From NCBI GenBank assembly GCA_005879945.1, contig VBHX01000179.1, forward strand, positions 1 through 35,302: DNA of 35,302 bases, written 5' to 3'. Every line of letters begins with the position of its first letter. Positions within the stretch are counted from its first letter, which is position 1. Of the stretch, positions 1-8,238 are shown piece after piece. This DNA comes from Chloroflexota bacterium (GTDB lineage Bacteria > Chloroflexota > Dormibacteria > Dormibacterales > Dormibacteraceae). Both the position numbers and the translations under genes were made by a program. Under the pieces are notes generated by a model that did not search any database, had not been told where the DNA came from, and saw only the letters and a list, made by a program, of their open reading frames with translations.

Positions 1-314
1 TCGACCTGGTTGGAGGCGACGACATCCACTTGCTGCTTGACACGCTGTGTAGCGGCGGCCTCCTGCTCGAGGTGGCCGGCGATCCCTCGGATGAGCTGAA
101 GGCCCAGGCGAAAAAGCGCAGCCTGCGTGTGCTGGAGCCGCTGGTCGAGCCTGACGGCCACGTACTCGAGCTGGCGACCGACCTTATTGAGGCCGGCGAC
201 CTGAAGGTGACGGTTGCAGAAACTTTTCCGCTCGAACGCGCTGCCGCGGCTCATGAGCGCCTGGAGCGGGGTGGGGTGAGAGGCAAGCTGGTACTGGAGG
301 TGGGGCATGACTGA
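1..314 (+). CDS. C-terminal part of zinc-type/quinone oxidoreductase-like NADP-dependent dehydrogenase (5' truncated by window edge)
   Basis: Open frame from the window start (..DLVGGDDIHLLLDTLCSGGLLLEVAGDPSDEL.. to ..AAAAHERLERGGVRGKLVLEV), the typical C-terminus of the MDR family; stop at 312-314. Confidence 0.75.
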   Translation, partial: DLVGGDDIHLLLDTLCSGGLLLEVAGDPSDELKAQAKKRSLRVLEPLVEPDGHVLELATDLIEAGDLKVTVAETFPLERAAAAHERLERGGVRGKLVLEVGHD

Positions 315-714
315 CGTCCATGCGCGCAAAGAATCCGCGGCGGTACCGAATGGCGAGCTCGCCGGCGCTAGGCTCACAGTCGAAGCCCTCGAACGCGCCG
401 TGGCCGAACGAACGGTGGACACGGTCGTGCTCGCGCTCGTCGACATGGAAGGACGGCTGGTCGGCAAGCGCCTGACGGGGCGCCACTTTCTCGAATCGAC
501 GGTTCCACACGGAGCGGAATATGAGGGTGACCACCCGCACGTTCCACACTCGATGCGCGCGGCCCGCGACCTCTTTGCCGCGAGCGAAGTTGCCCGCGCT
601 GCGTTCGGCGGTGATGTCGTCGATCACTACGTGCATCGGGCCGACCTCGAGCTGGCCGCCTTCGAGTCGTCGGTCACCGACTGGGAGCGCATCCGTGGCT
701 TCGAGCGGTTGTAG
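307..714 (+). pseudogene. Internally deleted glutamine synthetase / gamma-glutamylpolyamine synthetase-like ORF (N-terminal and C-terminal segments only, catalytic core absent)
   Basis: N-part VDTVVLALVDMEGRLVGKRLTGRHFLE resembles the GS N-terminal beta-grasp start; C-part VPHSMRAARDLFAASEVARAAFGGDVVDHYVHRADLELAAFESSVTDWERIRGFERL resembles the GS C-terminal end. The ATP-binding and catalytic core motifs between them are missing; 135 aa in total with the frame preserved. Confidence 0.75.
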
Positions 715-1464
715 GTGACAGTCGTTGTTGGCATTCCGCTGCGCCCGCTCATCACCAGTGATCTGCCGCCGAAGTTGTCGCTCAACCGCGCCTACTTCGA
801 TGCCATCGAGAGCGCGGGCGCGGTCGCGCTGCCGATCCCGATCGTCCATGACCCGGCGCGGCTTCGTCATCTCTACGAGCTCATCGACGCGCTGCTTCTG
901 CCTGGCGGTGTCGACGTGGAACCCCGTCGCTACGGTGCGGTGGCGCGGGCCGATTGCAATCTCAACGTGGTCCCTGAGCTCGACGAGGTCGAGTTCCGCC
1001 TGGCGGAGTGGGCGATGGCCGACGATCTCCCGCTGCTCGGCATCTGCCGCGGCATCCAGGTCATGAACGTCGCGTGCGGCGGCACCCTCTGGCAGGACGT
1101 GCTGGTGGAGGGCGTCGTGAGCGCGTCGCACGACCAGGAACCAAGAGATGCTCTCGTTCACGAACTGGACGTCACTGCCGGCAGCCGGCTGGCCCGAATC
1201 CTCGGCACCCCTGGGCTGGGGGTCAACAGCCTTCACCACCAGGCGATTCGAGACCTGGGCGATGGCTTGAGCGCGGTCGCGCGCTCATCCGATGGGCTCG
1301 TCGAGGGCATTGAGCTGTCGTCGAATCGGTTCGCGGTGGGCATCCAGTGCCACCCTGAGGAGCTGGTCGGGAAACAAGACTGGGCCGGTCGGCTCTTCGC
1401 AGCCCTGGTCGCGGCCGCCAACCAGCGCCGCGACGCGCATGATCCTGTGGTGAGCGCGAAATGA
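715..1464 (+). CDS. Gamma-glutamyl-gamma-aminobutyrate hydrolase family (peptidase C26, PuuD-like)
   Basis: GTG start directly after the previous stop; class-I amidotransferase motifs LLLPGGVDVEPRRYG, LLGICRGIQVMNVACGGTLWQD, GIQCHPEE. Confidence 0.9.
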   Translation: MTVVVGIPLRPLITSDLPPKLSLNRAYFDAIESAGAVALPIPIVHDPARLRHLYELIDALLLPGGVDVEPRRYGAVARADCNLNVVPELDEVEFRLAEWAMADDLPLLGICRGIQVMNVACGGTLWQDVLVEGVVSASHDQEPRDALVHELDVTAGSRLARILGTPGLGVNSLHHQAIRDLGDGLSAVARSSDGLVEGIELSSNRFAVGIQCHPEELVGKQDWAGRLFAALVAAANQRRDAHDPVVSAK

Positions 1465-2270
1465 GGGTCGCCGTGGCGCAGTTCAGCGCCGGGATGAACA
1501 AGTCCGCCAACCTCGAGCGCGTCACGGAGCTGACTGGCCGCGCGGCGGATGCGGGCGCGCGCGTGGTCGTCTTTCCCGAGGGCGCAATGTGCGACTTCGG
1601 CGCCCCGACGGACGACCTCCATGACTTCGCGGAGCCGCTCGACGGGCGATTCGTGCATACGTTGGCGACCCTCGCGGGCCGGTCGGGGCTCACGATCGTG
1701 GCCGGGATGTTCGAGTCGATTCCCGGGCAGCGGCTCATCTACAACTCAGCGGTTGTTGTGGATCCCGCCAACGGGCTGAGCGGCACGTATCGCAAGCGCC
1801 ATTTGTTCGACGCGTTTGGTGAGATCGAGTCGGAACGCTTCCGGCCCGGAGGCGACGACCCGCTCATGGTCCCGATCGACGACTTCAAGGTCGCCGTGGT
1901 CGTGTGCTACGACATCCGCTTCGCGAGCTTCATCGAACGGGCGGCGGATGCGGGCGCCGAGATGCTGCTGGCGCCGGCCGCGTGGGTTGCGGGTCCTCTG
2001 AAGGAGGAGCACCTCAGCGTCCTCGCGCACGCGCGCGCGCTCGACAACACCATCTACGTGGCGGTCGGTGGGCAGATCGGCCCCAATTACACGGGCAGGA
2101 GCGTGATCGTCGACCCGCTGGGAGCAACCCTTGCCGGCCTGGGCGACGCAGAAGGGATCGCCATCGCCGACGTCACACGCGAGCGCCTGCAGGCAGCTCG
2201 AAAGCGGCTGCCCGTCATCGCCCAGCGGCAAGCCGCGCGCGCCGCAGCTGCCGGTCGCTCGGTGTCGTGA
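1461..2270 (+). CDS. Carbon-nitrogen hydrolase (nitrilase superfamily amidase)
   Basis: Glu-Lys-Cys nitrilase signatures: VVFPEGAMCDFG, YRKRHLFDAFGE, VVVCYDIRF; 4-nt overlap with the upstream gene. Confidence 0.9.
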   Translation: MRVAVAQFSAGMNKSANLERVTELTGRAADAGARVVVFPEGAMCDFGAPTDDLHDFAEPLDGRFVHTLATLAGRSGLTIVAGMFESIPGQRLIYNSAVVVDPANGLSGTYRKRHLFDAFGEIESERFRPGGDDPLMVPIDDFKVAVVVCYDIRFASFIERAADAGAEMLLAPAAWVAGPLKEEHLSVLAHARALDNTIYVAVGGQIGPNYTGRSVIVDPLGATLAGLGDAEGIAIADVTRERLQAARKRLPVIAQRQAARAAAAGRSVS

Positions 2271-4126
2271 TGGGAGCGCTCAAAACGATCAACGCCGTCA
2301 ACCATCCGCTCGAGCCGCTGTCGGCTGAGGAGGTCGCGGCGGCTGCGGCGATCTTGAAGCGAGACCAGGGACTCGCCGCCACCGCTCGTTTCGTCTCCAT
2401 CACGATTCACGAACCGCCGAAAGCGGAGGTGCTGGCGTTCACACCCGACCACAGGATCGATCGCCAGGCGAAGATCGTCATCCGCGAACGCGCAGCCCGA
2501 ACGACGTACGAGGGCATCGTCTCGATCACCAATGACAAGACGCAGAGCTGGAGGGAGCTGCCTGGGGTCCAGCCGTCGATGATGGCCGAGGAGTTTGCCC
2601 TTCTCGAGGAGGCCGTCAAGCAGGATCCTCGGTTCCAGGAGGCCCTATGGAAGCGGGGCATCACTGACATGAGCCTCGTCATGTGCGACGCGTGGTCGAG
2701 CGGCTACAACGGCCCCGAGGACGACCCCGCGAAGGGACGCTTCAGCCTTCCGTATAGCTGGGTCCGGAGCGACCCCGAGGACAACGGCTACGCGCGGCCA
2801 ATCGAAGGGGTGGTAGTCCGCTTCGACCTCGACCGCATGCAGGTGGTAGAGGTGGAAGACCACGGCGTGGTGCCGATTCCCGAGCGCGCCGGCAACTACT
2901 CAGCCGAACGGATCGTAGAGCCGGCCAACTTTCCCCATATCCCGGAGGGCCCGCGAGCCGACGTCAAAGCCCTCGACATTCGTCAGCCGGACGGGCCCAG
3001 CTTCAACATCGAGGGCCACCACGTCGCGTGGCAGAAGTGGGACTTGCGGATCGGCTTCACGCCGCGTGAAGGCCCCGTCCTGCACCTGGTGCAGTACCGC
3101 GATGCCGGCCGGCTGCGTCCTGTCCTCTATCGCGCGTCGCTATCGGAGATGTTCATCCCGTATGGCGACCCGAACCCTACCCATCACCGCAAGAACGTGT
3201 TCGACATGGGTGAGTATGGTGTCGGTCTCAACACCAATAGCCTCGAGCTCGGCTGTGACTGCCTGGGAGAGATCCGGTACTTCGACGGCGTCGTCAACGA
3301 CAACGACGGCAAGGCGCTTGTCCTGCACAACGCCATCTGCGTGCACGAAGAGGACTACGGGATCCTCTGGAAGCACACCGATTCTCGGATCGGAAAGGCA
3401 GAGGTCCGCCGGTCACGGCGTCTGGCGATCTCGTCAATCGCGACCTTCGGCAACTACGAGTACGGGTACTTCTGGTACCTCTACCAGGACGGAACCATTG
3501 AGTACGAGGTGAAGCTCACGGGCATCATCTCGAGCGGGGCCGTCGCGCCCGGCGTGCGGCCCGCCCACGGCGAGCTGGTCGCGCCCGGCGTGTACGGGCC
3601 CAACCACCAGCACTTCTTCAATGTCCGGCTCGACATGATGGTCGATGGAGTCGACAACTCGGTGGACGAGATTCACAGCGAAGCGGTGCCGCCGGGCCCT
3701 GCCAACCCGCACGGCAACGCGTGGGTGAACATCACGACGCCTCTCAACCACGAATCGATCGCCCGCCGGCGCATCGATCCCATGTCGGCGCGCCGCTGGC
3801 GGATCAGCAACCCATCGGTCATCAACCCGCTGGGCGAGCCGGTCGCCTACACACTCATGCCCGGCGACAACGTCCTTCCGTTTTATCAGCCCGGCACTTT
3901 CGCGCTCAAACGGGCCCAATACGCGACGAATCACCTTTGGGTGACCGCGTACGACCCATCACAAATGTTCGCGGCGGGCGACTATCCCAACCAGAACCCG
4001 GGCGGTGCCGGCCTTCCTGCCTACCAGGCCGCGGACCGGTCGCTGGCCAACGCGGACACGGTCGTCTGGTACACGTTCGGAGCGCACCATGTGCCGCGCC
4101 ACTCAGGCCACCACGACCACCACTGA
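2270..4126 (+). CDS. Copper-containing primary amine oxidase (truncated, His-rich C-terminus)
   Basis: TPQ motif NYEYGY, catalytic-base region FDMGEYGVG, LGCDCLGEIRYFD, HEEDYGILWKHTD, HQH copper ligands (NHQHFFNVRLDMMVDG) and third ligand region VWYTFGAHHVPR; TGATG junction with the upstream gene. Confidence 0.95.
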   Translation: MGALKTINAVNHPLEPLSAEEVAAAAAILKRDQGLAATARFVSITIHEPPKAEVLAFTPDHRIDRQAKIVIRERAARTTYEGIVSITNDKTQSWRELPGVQPSMMAEEFALLEEAVKQDPRFQEALWKRGITDMSLVMCDAWSSGYNGPEDDPAKGRFSLPYSWVRSDPEDNGYARPIEGVVVRFDLDRMQVVEVEDHGVVPIPERAGNYSAERIVEPANFPHIPEGPRADVKALDIRQPDGPSFNIEGHHVAWQKWDLRIGFTPREGPVLHLVQYRDAGRLRPVLYRASLSEMFIPYGDPNPTHHRKNVFDMGEYGVGLNTNSLELGCDCLGEIRYFDGVVNDNDGKALVLHNAICVHEEDYGILWKHTDSRIGKAEVRRSRRLAISSIATFGNYEYGYFWYLYQDGTIEYEVKLTGIISSGAVAPGVRPAHGELVAPGVYGPNHQHFFNVRLDMMVDGVDNSVDEIHSEAVPPGPANPHGNAWVNITTPLNHESIARRRIDPMSARRWRISNPSVINPLGEPVAYTLMPGDNVLPFYQPGTFALKRAQYATNHLWVTAYDPSQMFAAGDYPNQNPGGAGLPAYQAADRSLANADTVVWYTFGAHHVPRHSGHHDHH

Positions 4127-4558
4127 TCAGAGCGGGGAGGTGAGCTCCAGCTGAATGTTGTCGGGATCTCGGAAGGGCAGCACGCAGATCCCGAAGGAAG
4201 TCAGCTCCCTTACCTCGCCATGCGGCACGCCGTTCTCATCGAGCTTGCGGATCGCCTCGTTCAAAGCAGACCGGCTCTCGACGTGGAAGCTCAGGTGGTC
4301 GAGCCCGACGCGGTCCTCGTCGAATGCGTCGCCCTCGCTCGCAACAGGTCGCAGCCCAAGCAAGTAGCTGCCCTTGGCCATGACGCAGCCACCCCACAGC
4401 ACCGGGTAGCTCGGGTCGGACTTCGGATCGTCGGACTTGGGCGCCTCGGCCGCCACCTCGAATCCGAGCAGCCCGGTGTAGAAGGCGCGACTACGCTCGA
4501 AGTCGGTGACGGTCAGCCGAATGTGGTGGATTTCGCCCAGATCGATCTTTCCAGCCAT
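4127..4558 (-). CDS. VOC family (glyoxalase/bleomycin resistance/dioxygenase superfamily) protein
   Basis: MAGKIDLGEIHHIRLTVTDFERSRAFYTGLLGFEV...LDHLSFHVES...FRDPDNIQLELTSPL; start chosen at the ATG at 4558 because the upstream extension is low-complexity. Confidence 0.85.
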   Translation of the reverse strand: MAGKIDLGEIHHIRLTVTDFERSRAFYTGLLGFEVAAEAPKSDDPKSDPSYPVLWGGCVMAKGSYLLGLRPVASEGDAFDEDRVGLDHLSFHVESRSALNEAIRKLDENGVPHGEVRELTSFGICVLPFRDPDNIQLELTSPL

Positions 4559-4646
4559 CGGATCCCCCTTGTCAATGCCGCCGGTCGCCAGCGCGCCCCC
4601 ATTATCACCCGGTCCTTTGCGGCTGTTTAGGAGTTCAATACGCCCA

Positions 4647-5495
4647 ATGGCGATCGCCAAGAAGGACAAGAAGAAAAAGAAGCAGGACGGCCAGTGGCCG
4701 CCCAAAAAGAAGGTGGTCCTCTCCAAGAAGGACTACGAGAACGAGCTTAGGCGGCTCCAGGTGGAGCTGGTCCAGCTCGAGGAGTGGGTCAGGAATCGTG
4801 GTCTGCGGGTCGTCGTCCTGTTCGAGGGGCGCGACACGGCGGGCAAGGGTGGCGTCATCAAGCGCATGACCGCGCTGCTCAACCCGCGTTTTGTGCGCGT
4901 GGTGGCGCTGCCGGCACCGACCGAAAGAGAAAGGACGCAGTGGTACTTCCAGCGCTACATCGGGCACCTTCCGTCGGCGGGCGAGATGGTCCTGTTCGAC
5001 CGGAGCTGGTACAACCGCGCCGGCGTCGAGCGCGTGATGGGCTTCTGCACCGACGAGGAGTACGACGAGTTCATGCGCACGTGCCCGCAGTTTGAACGCA
5101 TGCTGGTGCGCGCCGGGATCATCCTTATCAAGTACTGGTTGTCGGTCAGCGACGACGAGCAGGAGCGACGCTTCCTGGGTCGCATCAACGACCCCAGCAA
5201 GCGCTGGAAGCTGAGCCCGATGGACCTGCAGGCCCGCGCCCGGTGGGTCGACTATTCAGAGGCGAAGGATCAGATGTTTGCGTACACCGACATCCACGAG
5301 GCTCCTTGGCATGTCGTCGAGACCGACAACAAGCGGGCCGCGCACCTCAACCTGATGAGACATTTCCTCTCGCTCATTCCGTATGAGGAAGTTCCTCACG
5401 AGGACATCAAGCTGCCACCGCGCCAGAAACGCAGCTACACCCGACCTCCAAAGAGTTCCCAGCACATGGTGCCGATCACCTACGAGGTGAAGTGA
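4647..5495 (+). CDS. ppk2: Polyphosphate kinase 2 family protein
   Basis: VVLFEGRDTAGKGGVIKRM (Walker A), FDRSWYNRAGVERVMGF (Walker B/lid region), SDDEQERRFLGRINDPSKRWKLSPMD; Lys-rich N-terminus; SD-like GGAG upstream. Confidence 0.95.
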   Translation: MAIAKKDKKKKKQDGQWPPKKKVVLSKKDYENELRRLQVELVQLEEWVRNRGLRVVVLFEGRDTAGKGGVIKRMTALLNPRFVRVVALPAPTERERTQWYFQRYIGHLPSAGEMVLFDRSWYNRAGVERVMGFCTDEEYDEFMRTCPQFERMLVRAGIILIKYWLSVSDDEQERRFLGRINDPSKRWKLSPMDLQARARWVDYSEAKDQMFAYTDIHEAPWHVVETDNKRAAHLNLMRHFLSLIPYEEVPHEDIKLPPRQKRSYTRPPKSSQHMVPITYEVK

Positions 5496-5872
5496 AGGTG
5501 AAAGTCAGGGATCTGCCCCCCGACCGCCTGCTTTCAGTCGACCCGAATACCAAGCTGGCCGACGTCGCGCGCGAGATGCGCATGAACGACCAGGACTCGG
5601 TTGCGGTCATGGACGACGGCATGCTGGTGGGGATCATCACCGAGCGCGACCTGGTGCGCTCCATCGCCGACGGGGTGAACCCGAAGGAGGCGGCGGCCGC
5701 GGTCATCATGACCGTGGATCCCGCCACCGTGACCGCCGACGAGGATGTGAGCGTCGTGGCCGTGAAGATGATGAGGCTGGGAATCCGGCACCTGCCTGTG
5801 GTGAACGACAAGGACGAGCCGGTCGGCCTGGTTTCGGCGCGAAGTCTGGTGGGGCTCCTGGATCGAAGCTGA
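5492..5872 (+). CDS. CBS-domain-pair protein
   Basis: Two CBS repeats: LADVAREMRMNDQDSVAVMDDGMLVGIITERDLVRSI and VSVVAVKMMRLGIRHLPVVNDKDEPVGLVSARSLVGLL; GTG start overlaps the ppk2 stop by 4 nt. Confidence 0.9.
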   Translation: MKVKVRDLPPDRLLSVDPNTKLADVAREMRMNDQDSVAVMDDGMLVGIITERDLVRSIADGVNPKEAAAAVIMTVDPATVTADEDVSVVAVKMMRLGIRHLPVVNDKDEPVGLVSARSLVGLLDRS

Positions 5873-5906
5873 GCCGGCTGTCACATCGGCCGGGTTTCGT
5901 TCGTCA

Positions 5907-6806
5907 GTGGTATCAGAGAACTCGATGGACGAGCATGACTGGCTGGCGGAACGATTCGAGGTCAACCGAACCCACCTGAGGTCGGTCGCCTACCGCATGC
6001 TCGGCTCGGCGACGGAGGCGGATGACGCCGTCCAGGAAGCGTGGATACGGCTCAGCCGATCAGGGGCCGAGGATGTCGAGAATCTGGGTGGTTGGCTGAC
6101 GACCGTCGTCGCCAGGGTGTGCCTGGACATGCTGCGCTCCCGCAAATCGCGGCGCGAGGTACCGCTAGAGCTTCAGCTCCCGGACGCGATGGTCTCGGCC
6201 GGAGACGGGACCGACCCCGAGCACGAAGCGGTGCTGGCCGACTCGGTGGGTCTCGCGCTGCTCGTGGTCCTCAAGACGCTCGCCCCCGCCGAGCGCGTTG
6301 CGTTCGTGCTCCACGACATGTTTGACCTGCCTTTCGACGAGATCGCTGCCATCATCGGACGCTCACCGGTGGCGGCAAGGCAGCTGGCGAGCCGGGCACG
6401 GCGACGCGTGCAGGGCGCGGCCACCGGCCCTCGCCCGGACCACTCCCGCCAGCGAGAGGTTGTCGATGCCTTCCTGGCGGCGGCCCGAGGCGGCGAATTT
6501 GCCGCCCTGCTCGCGCTGCTCGACCCGAGCGTCGTGCTCCGAGCGGACCGTGCGGCTGTGCGGATGGGCGCAGCGAAGCTGGTCAGCGGGCCGGAGGCCG
6601 TTGCCGAAACGTTCGCGGGCCGAGCCCGGGTGGCAAAACTGGCGCTGGTGAACGGAGCGGTCGGGGCGGTGTGGGCTCAGGCCGGGCGGGCCCGGGTGGT
6701 GTTCGACTTCACCATCAAGCGCGGGAAGATCGTCGAGATCGATCTACTCGCCGACCCCGAGCGGCTCGACCACCTCGACCTCGTGATCCTGAACGACGAG
6801 GTCTGA
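5907..6806 (+). CDS. ECF-family RNA polymerase sigma factor with SnoaL-like C-terminal domain (SigJ/ECF41-like)
   Basis: Sigma region 2 (HLRSVAYRMLGSATEADDAVQEAWIRLSR), region 4 (APAERVAFVLHDMFDLPFDEIAAIIGRSPVAARQLASRARRRVQ), then a SnoaL-like tail ending LLADPERLDHLDL. The start may instead be the ATG at 5925. Confidence 0.9.
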   Translation: MVSENSMDEHDWLAERFEVNRTHLRSVAYRMLGSATEADDAVQEAWIRLSRSGAEDVENLGGWLTTVVARVCLDMLRSRKSRREVPLELQLPDAMVSAGDGTDPEHEAVLADSVGLALLVVLKTLAPAERVAFVLHDMFDLPFDEIAAIIGRSPVAARQLASRARRRVQGAATGPRPDHSRQREVVDAFLAAARGGEFAALLALLDPSVVLRADRAAVRMGAAKLVSGPEAVAETFAGRARVAKLALVNGAVGAVWAQAGRARVVFDFTIKRGKIVEIDLLADPERLDHLDLVILNDEV

Positions 6807-8229
6807 GGGCCGGATACAGCTCGCGGAAGCGGCGATAACCATCCGCGTACGCCTCCTCCCAGTCCCGCCGCGGCTCGATCACCTCGCGCACGCGCACGCA
6901 CGCCGCCACCGCCTCATGCGAATCACCAAAGACGCCGCCCGCGACACCTCCCAACAGCGCCGCCCCGAATGCTGAGCCCTCCTCCACTGAGGTCAGCTCC
7001 AGGGGCACGCCGAGCGCTGATGCCACGATCGAGAGCCACAGGCGGCTGCGCGCGCCGCCGCCAGACGCCCGACCATCCACGGCACGAACGCCCAGCTCGG
7101 TCAGCAGCTCGACTGAATCACGCAACCCATATGCCACGCCCTCCATCACCGAGCGGGCCATGGCCGCGCGGTCGTGGCGGAGCGAAAGGCCGATGAAAGC
7201 GCCGCGCGCGTCGGGGTCCGCGTGTGGCGTCCGCTCTCCCGCGAGATAAGGCAGGAAGAACAGCCCGTCCGATCCGGGCGCCCAGCTCGCAGCCTCGGCA
7301 TCCAGGTCGGCAAACCGGATCCCCGCGGCGAGCGTGTCGCGGAACCACTGCATCGATCCCGCCGCCGAGAGCATGACGCCCATCGCATGCCATGAGCCCG
7401 GCACCGCGTGGCAGAAGACGTGAACGCGAGCCTGCGGCTCGGCTGCATATGCAGGCAGGGCCGCGAACACCACGCCTGACGTTCCCAGAACCACTGAAAG
7501 CGGGCCTGGGCGATCAACGCCAACCCCAAGGGCGGCCGCAGCCTGATCGCCCGCACCCGCCGCGACGACCACGCCTGCCGCGGTCTGACCGCTGATCTCG
7601 GGTGACTCCAACGCCCGAGGGAGCCACGAGCGCGGAATCTCGAGCGCATCCGTGACCTCGTCGCTCCAGCGGCGGTTCGCGACATCGAACAGCAGCGTGC
7701 CCGAGGCGTCGGCCACGTCGATGGCGTGCTCGCCCGTCAGGCGCAGCCGGACATAGTCCTTGGGCAGGAGGATGCGCGCGATGCGCGAGTAAACATCCGG
7801 CTCGTGATGCCGCAGCCACAGAATTTTCGGAGCGGTGAAACCGGTCAGGGCGCGGTTTCCGGTCAGCTCGATCAAGCGCTCCAGGCCAATTCGTGATTCG
7901 ATCTCCGCGCACTCGGCGCCCGTGCGCTGGTCGTTCCACAGGATCGCCGGCCGCAGCACTCGATCGTGGCCGTCGAGGCAGACCAGCCCGTGCATCTGTC
8001 CCGAGAGCCCGATGCCGCGCACGTCGTCGACGCCCGCCGCTGCCATCGCCTCGAGGGTCCCTTGCGTGGCCTGCCACCAATCTTCTGGGTCCTGCTCAGA
8101 CCAGCCCGGTCGCGGAGTCGAAAGAGGATAGGCCACTTCCGCTTTCGCGATCACCTCGCCCTCAGGCGAGACGGCCACTGTCTTGACGCCGGTCGTCCCT
8201 ACGTCGACACCGATGACGGCCGAGGTCAC
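6715..8229 (-). CDS. xylB: FGGY-family carbohydrate kinase, xylulokinase-like
   Basis: IGVDVGTTGVKTVAVSPEG, GIGLSGQMHGLVCLD, ILWNDQRT, GAGDQAAAALGVG, PYLAGERTPHADPDARG, ASGGGARSRLW; GTG start. Confidence 0.85.
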   Translation of the reverse strand: MTSAVIGVDVGTTGVKTVAVSPEGEVIAKAEVAYPLSTPRPGWSEQDPEDWWQATQGTLEAMAAAGVDDVRGIGLSGQMHGLVCLDGHDRVLRPAILWNDQRTGAECAEIESRIGLERLIELTGNRALTGFTAPKILWLRHHEPDVYSRIARILLPKDYVRLRLTGEHAIDVADASGTLLFDVANRRWSDEVTDALEIPRSWLPRALESPEISGQTAAGVVVAAGAGDQAAAALGVGVDRPGPLSVVLGTSGVVFAALPAYAAEPQARVHVFCHAVPGSWHAMGVMLSAAGSMQWFRDTLAAGIRFADLDAEAASWAPGSDGLFFLPYLAGERTPHADPDARGAFIGLSLRHDRAAMARSVMEGVAYGLRDSVELLTELGVRAVDGRASGGGARSRLWLSIVASALGVPLELTSVEEGSAFGAALLGGVAGGVFGDSHEAVAACVRVREVIEPRRDWEEAYADGYRRFRELYPALRPRRSGSRGRGGRAARGRRVDRSRRSSRA

Positions 8230-8238
8230 GGAGGGCCG

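Noticed and set aside
184-1239. 351-aa minus-strand ORF antisense to the GS remnant and C26 hydrolase
   Set aside because: High-GC shadow ORF; low-complexity Arg/His/Asp-rich translation with no family motifs, opposite well-supported genes.
2025-2045. CG-alternating tract (cgcgcacgcgcgcgcgctcg), possible Z-DNA or repeat
   Set aside because: Inside nitrilase coding sequence and explained by Ala/Arg codons at high GC.
1904-2269. N-terminal extension of the 740-aa amine oxidase ORF
   Set aside because: The segment is the out-of-frame read of the nitrilase gene; the real start is the ATG at 2270.
4541-4575. TTGACA on the minus strand just upstream of the VOC start, considered as a -35 box
   Set aside because: Too close to the ATG at 4558 to place a -10 and a transcription start.
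4559-4726. N-terminal extension of the VOC ORF (MERTTFFLGGHWPSCFFFFLSFLAIAIG..), resembling a signal/TM segment
   Set aside because: It is antisense to the Lys-rich start of ppk2 (AAG/AAA runs read as Phe); the VOC gene starts at 4558.
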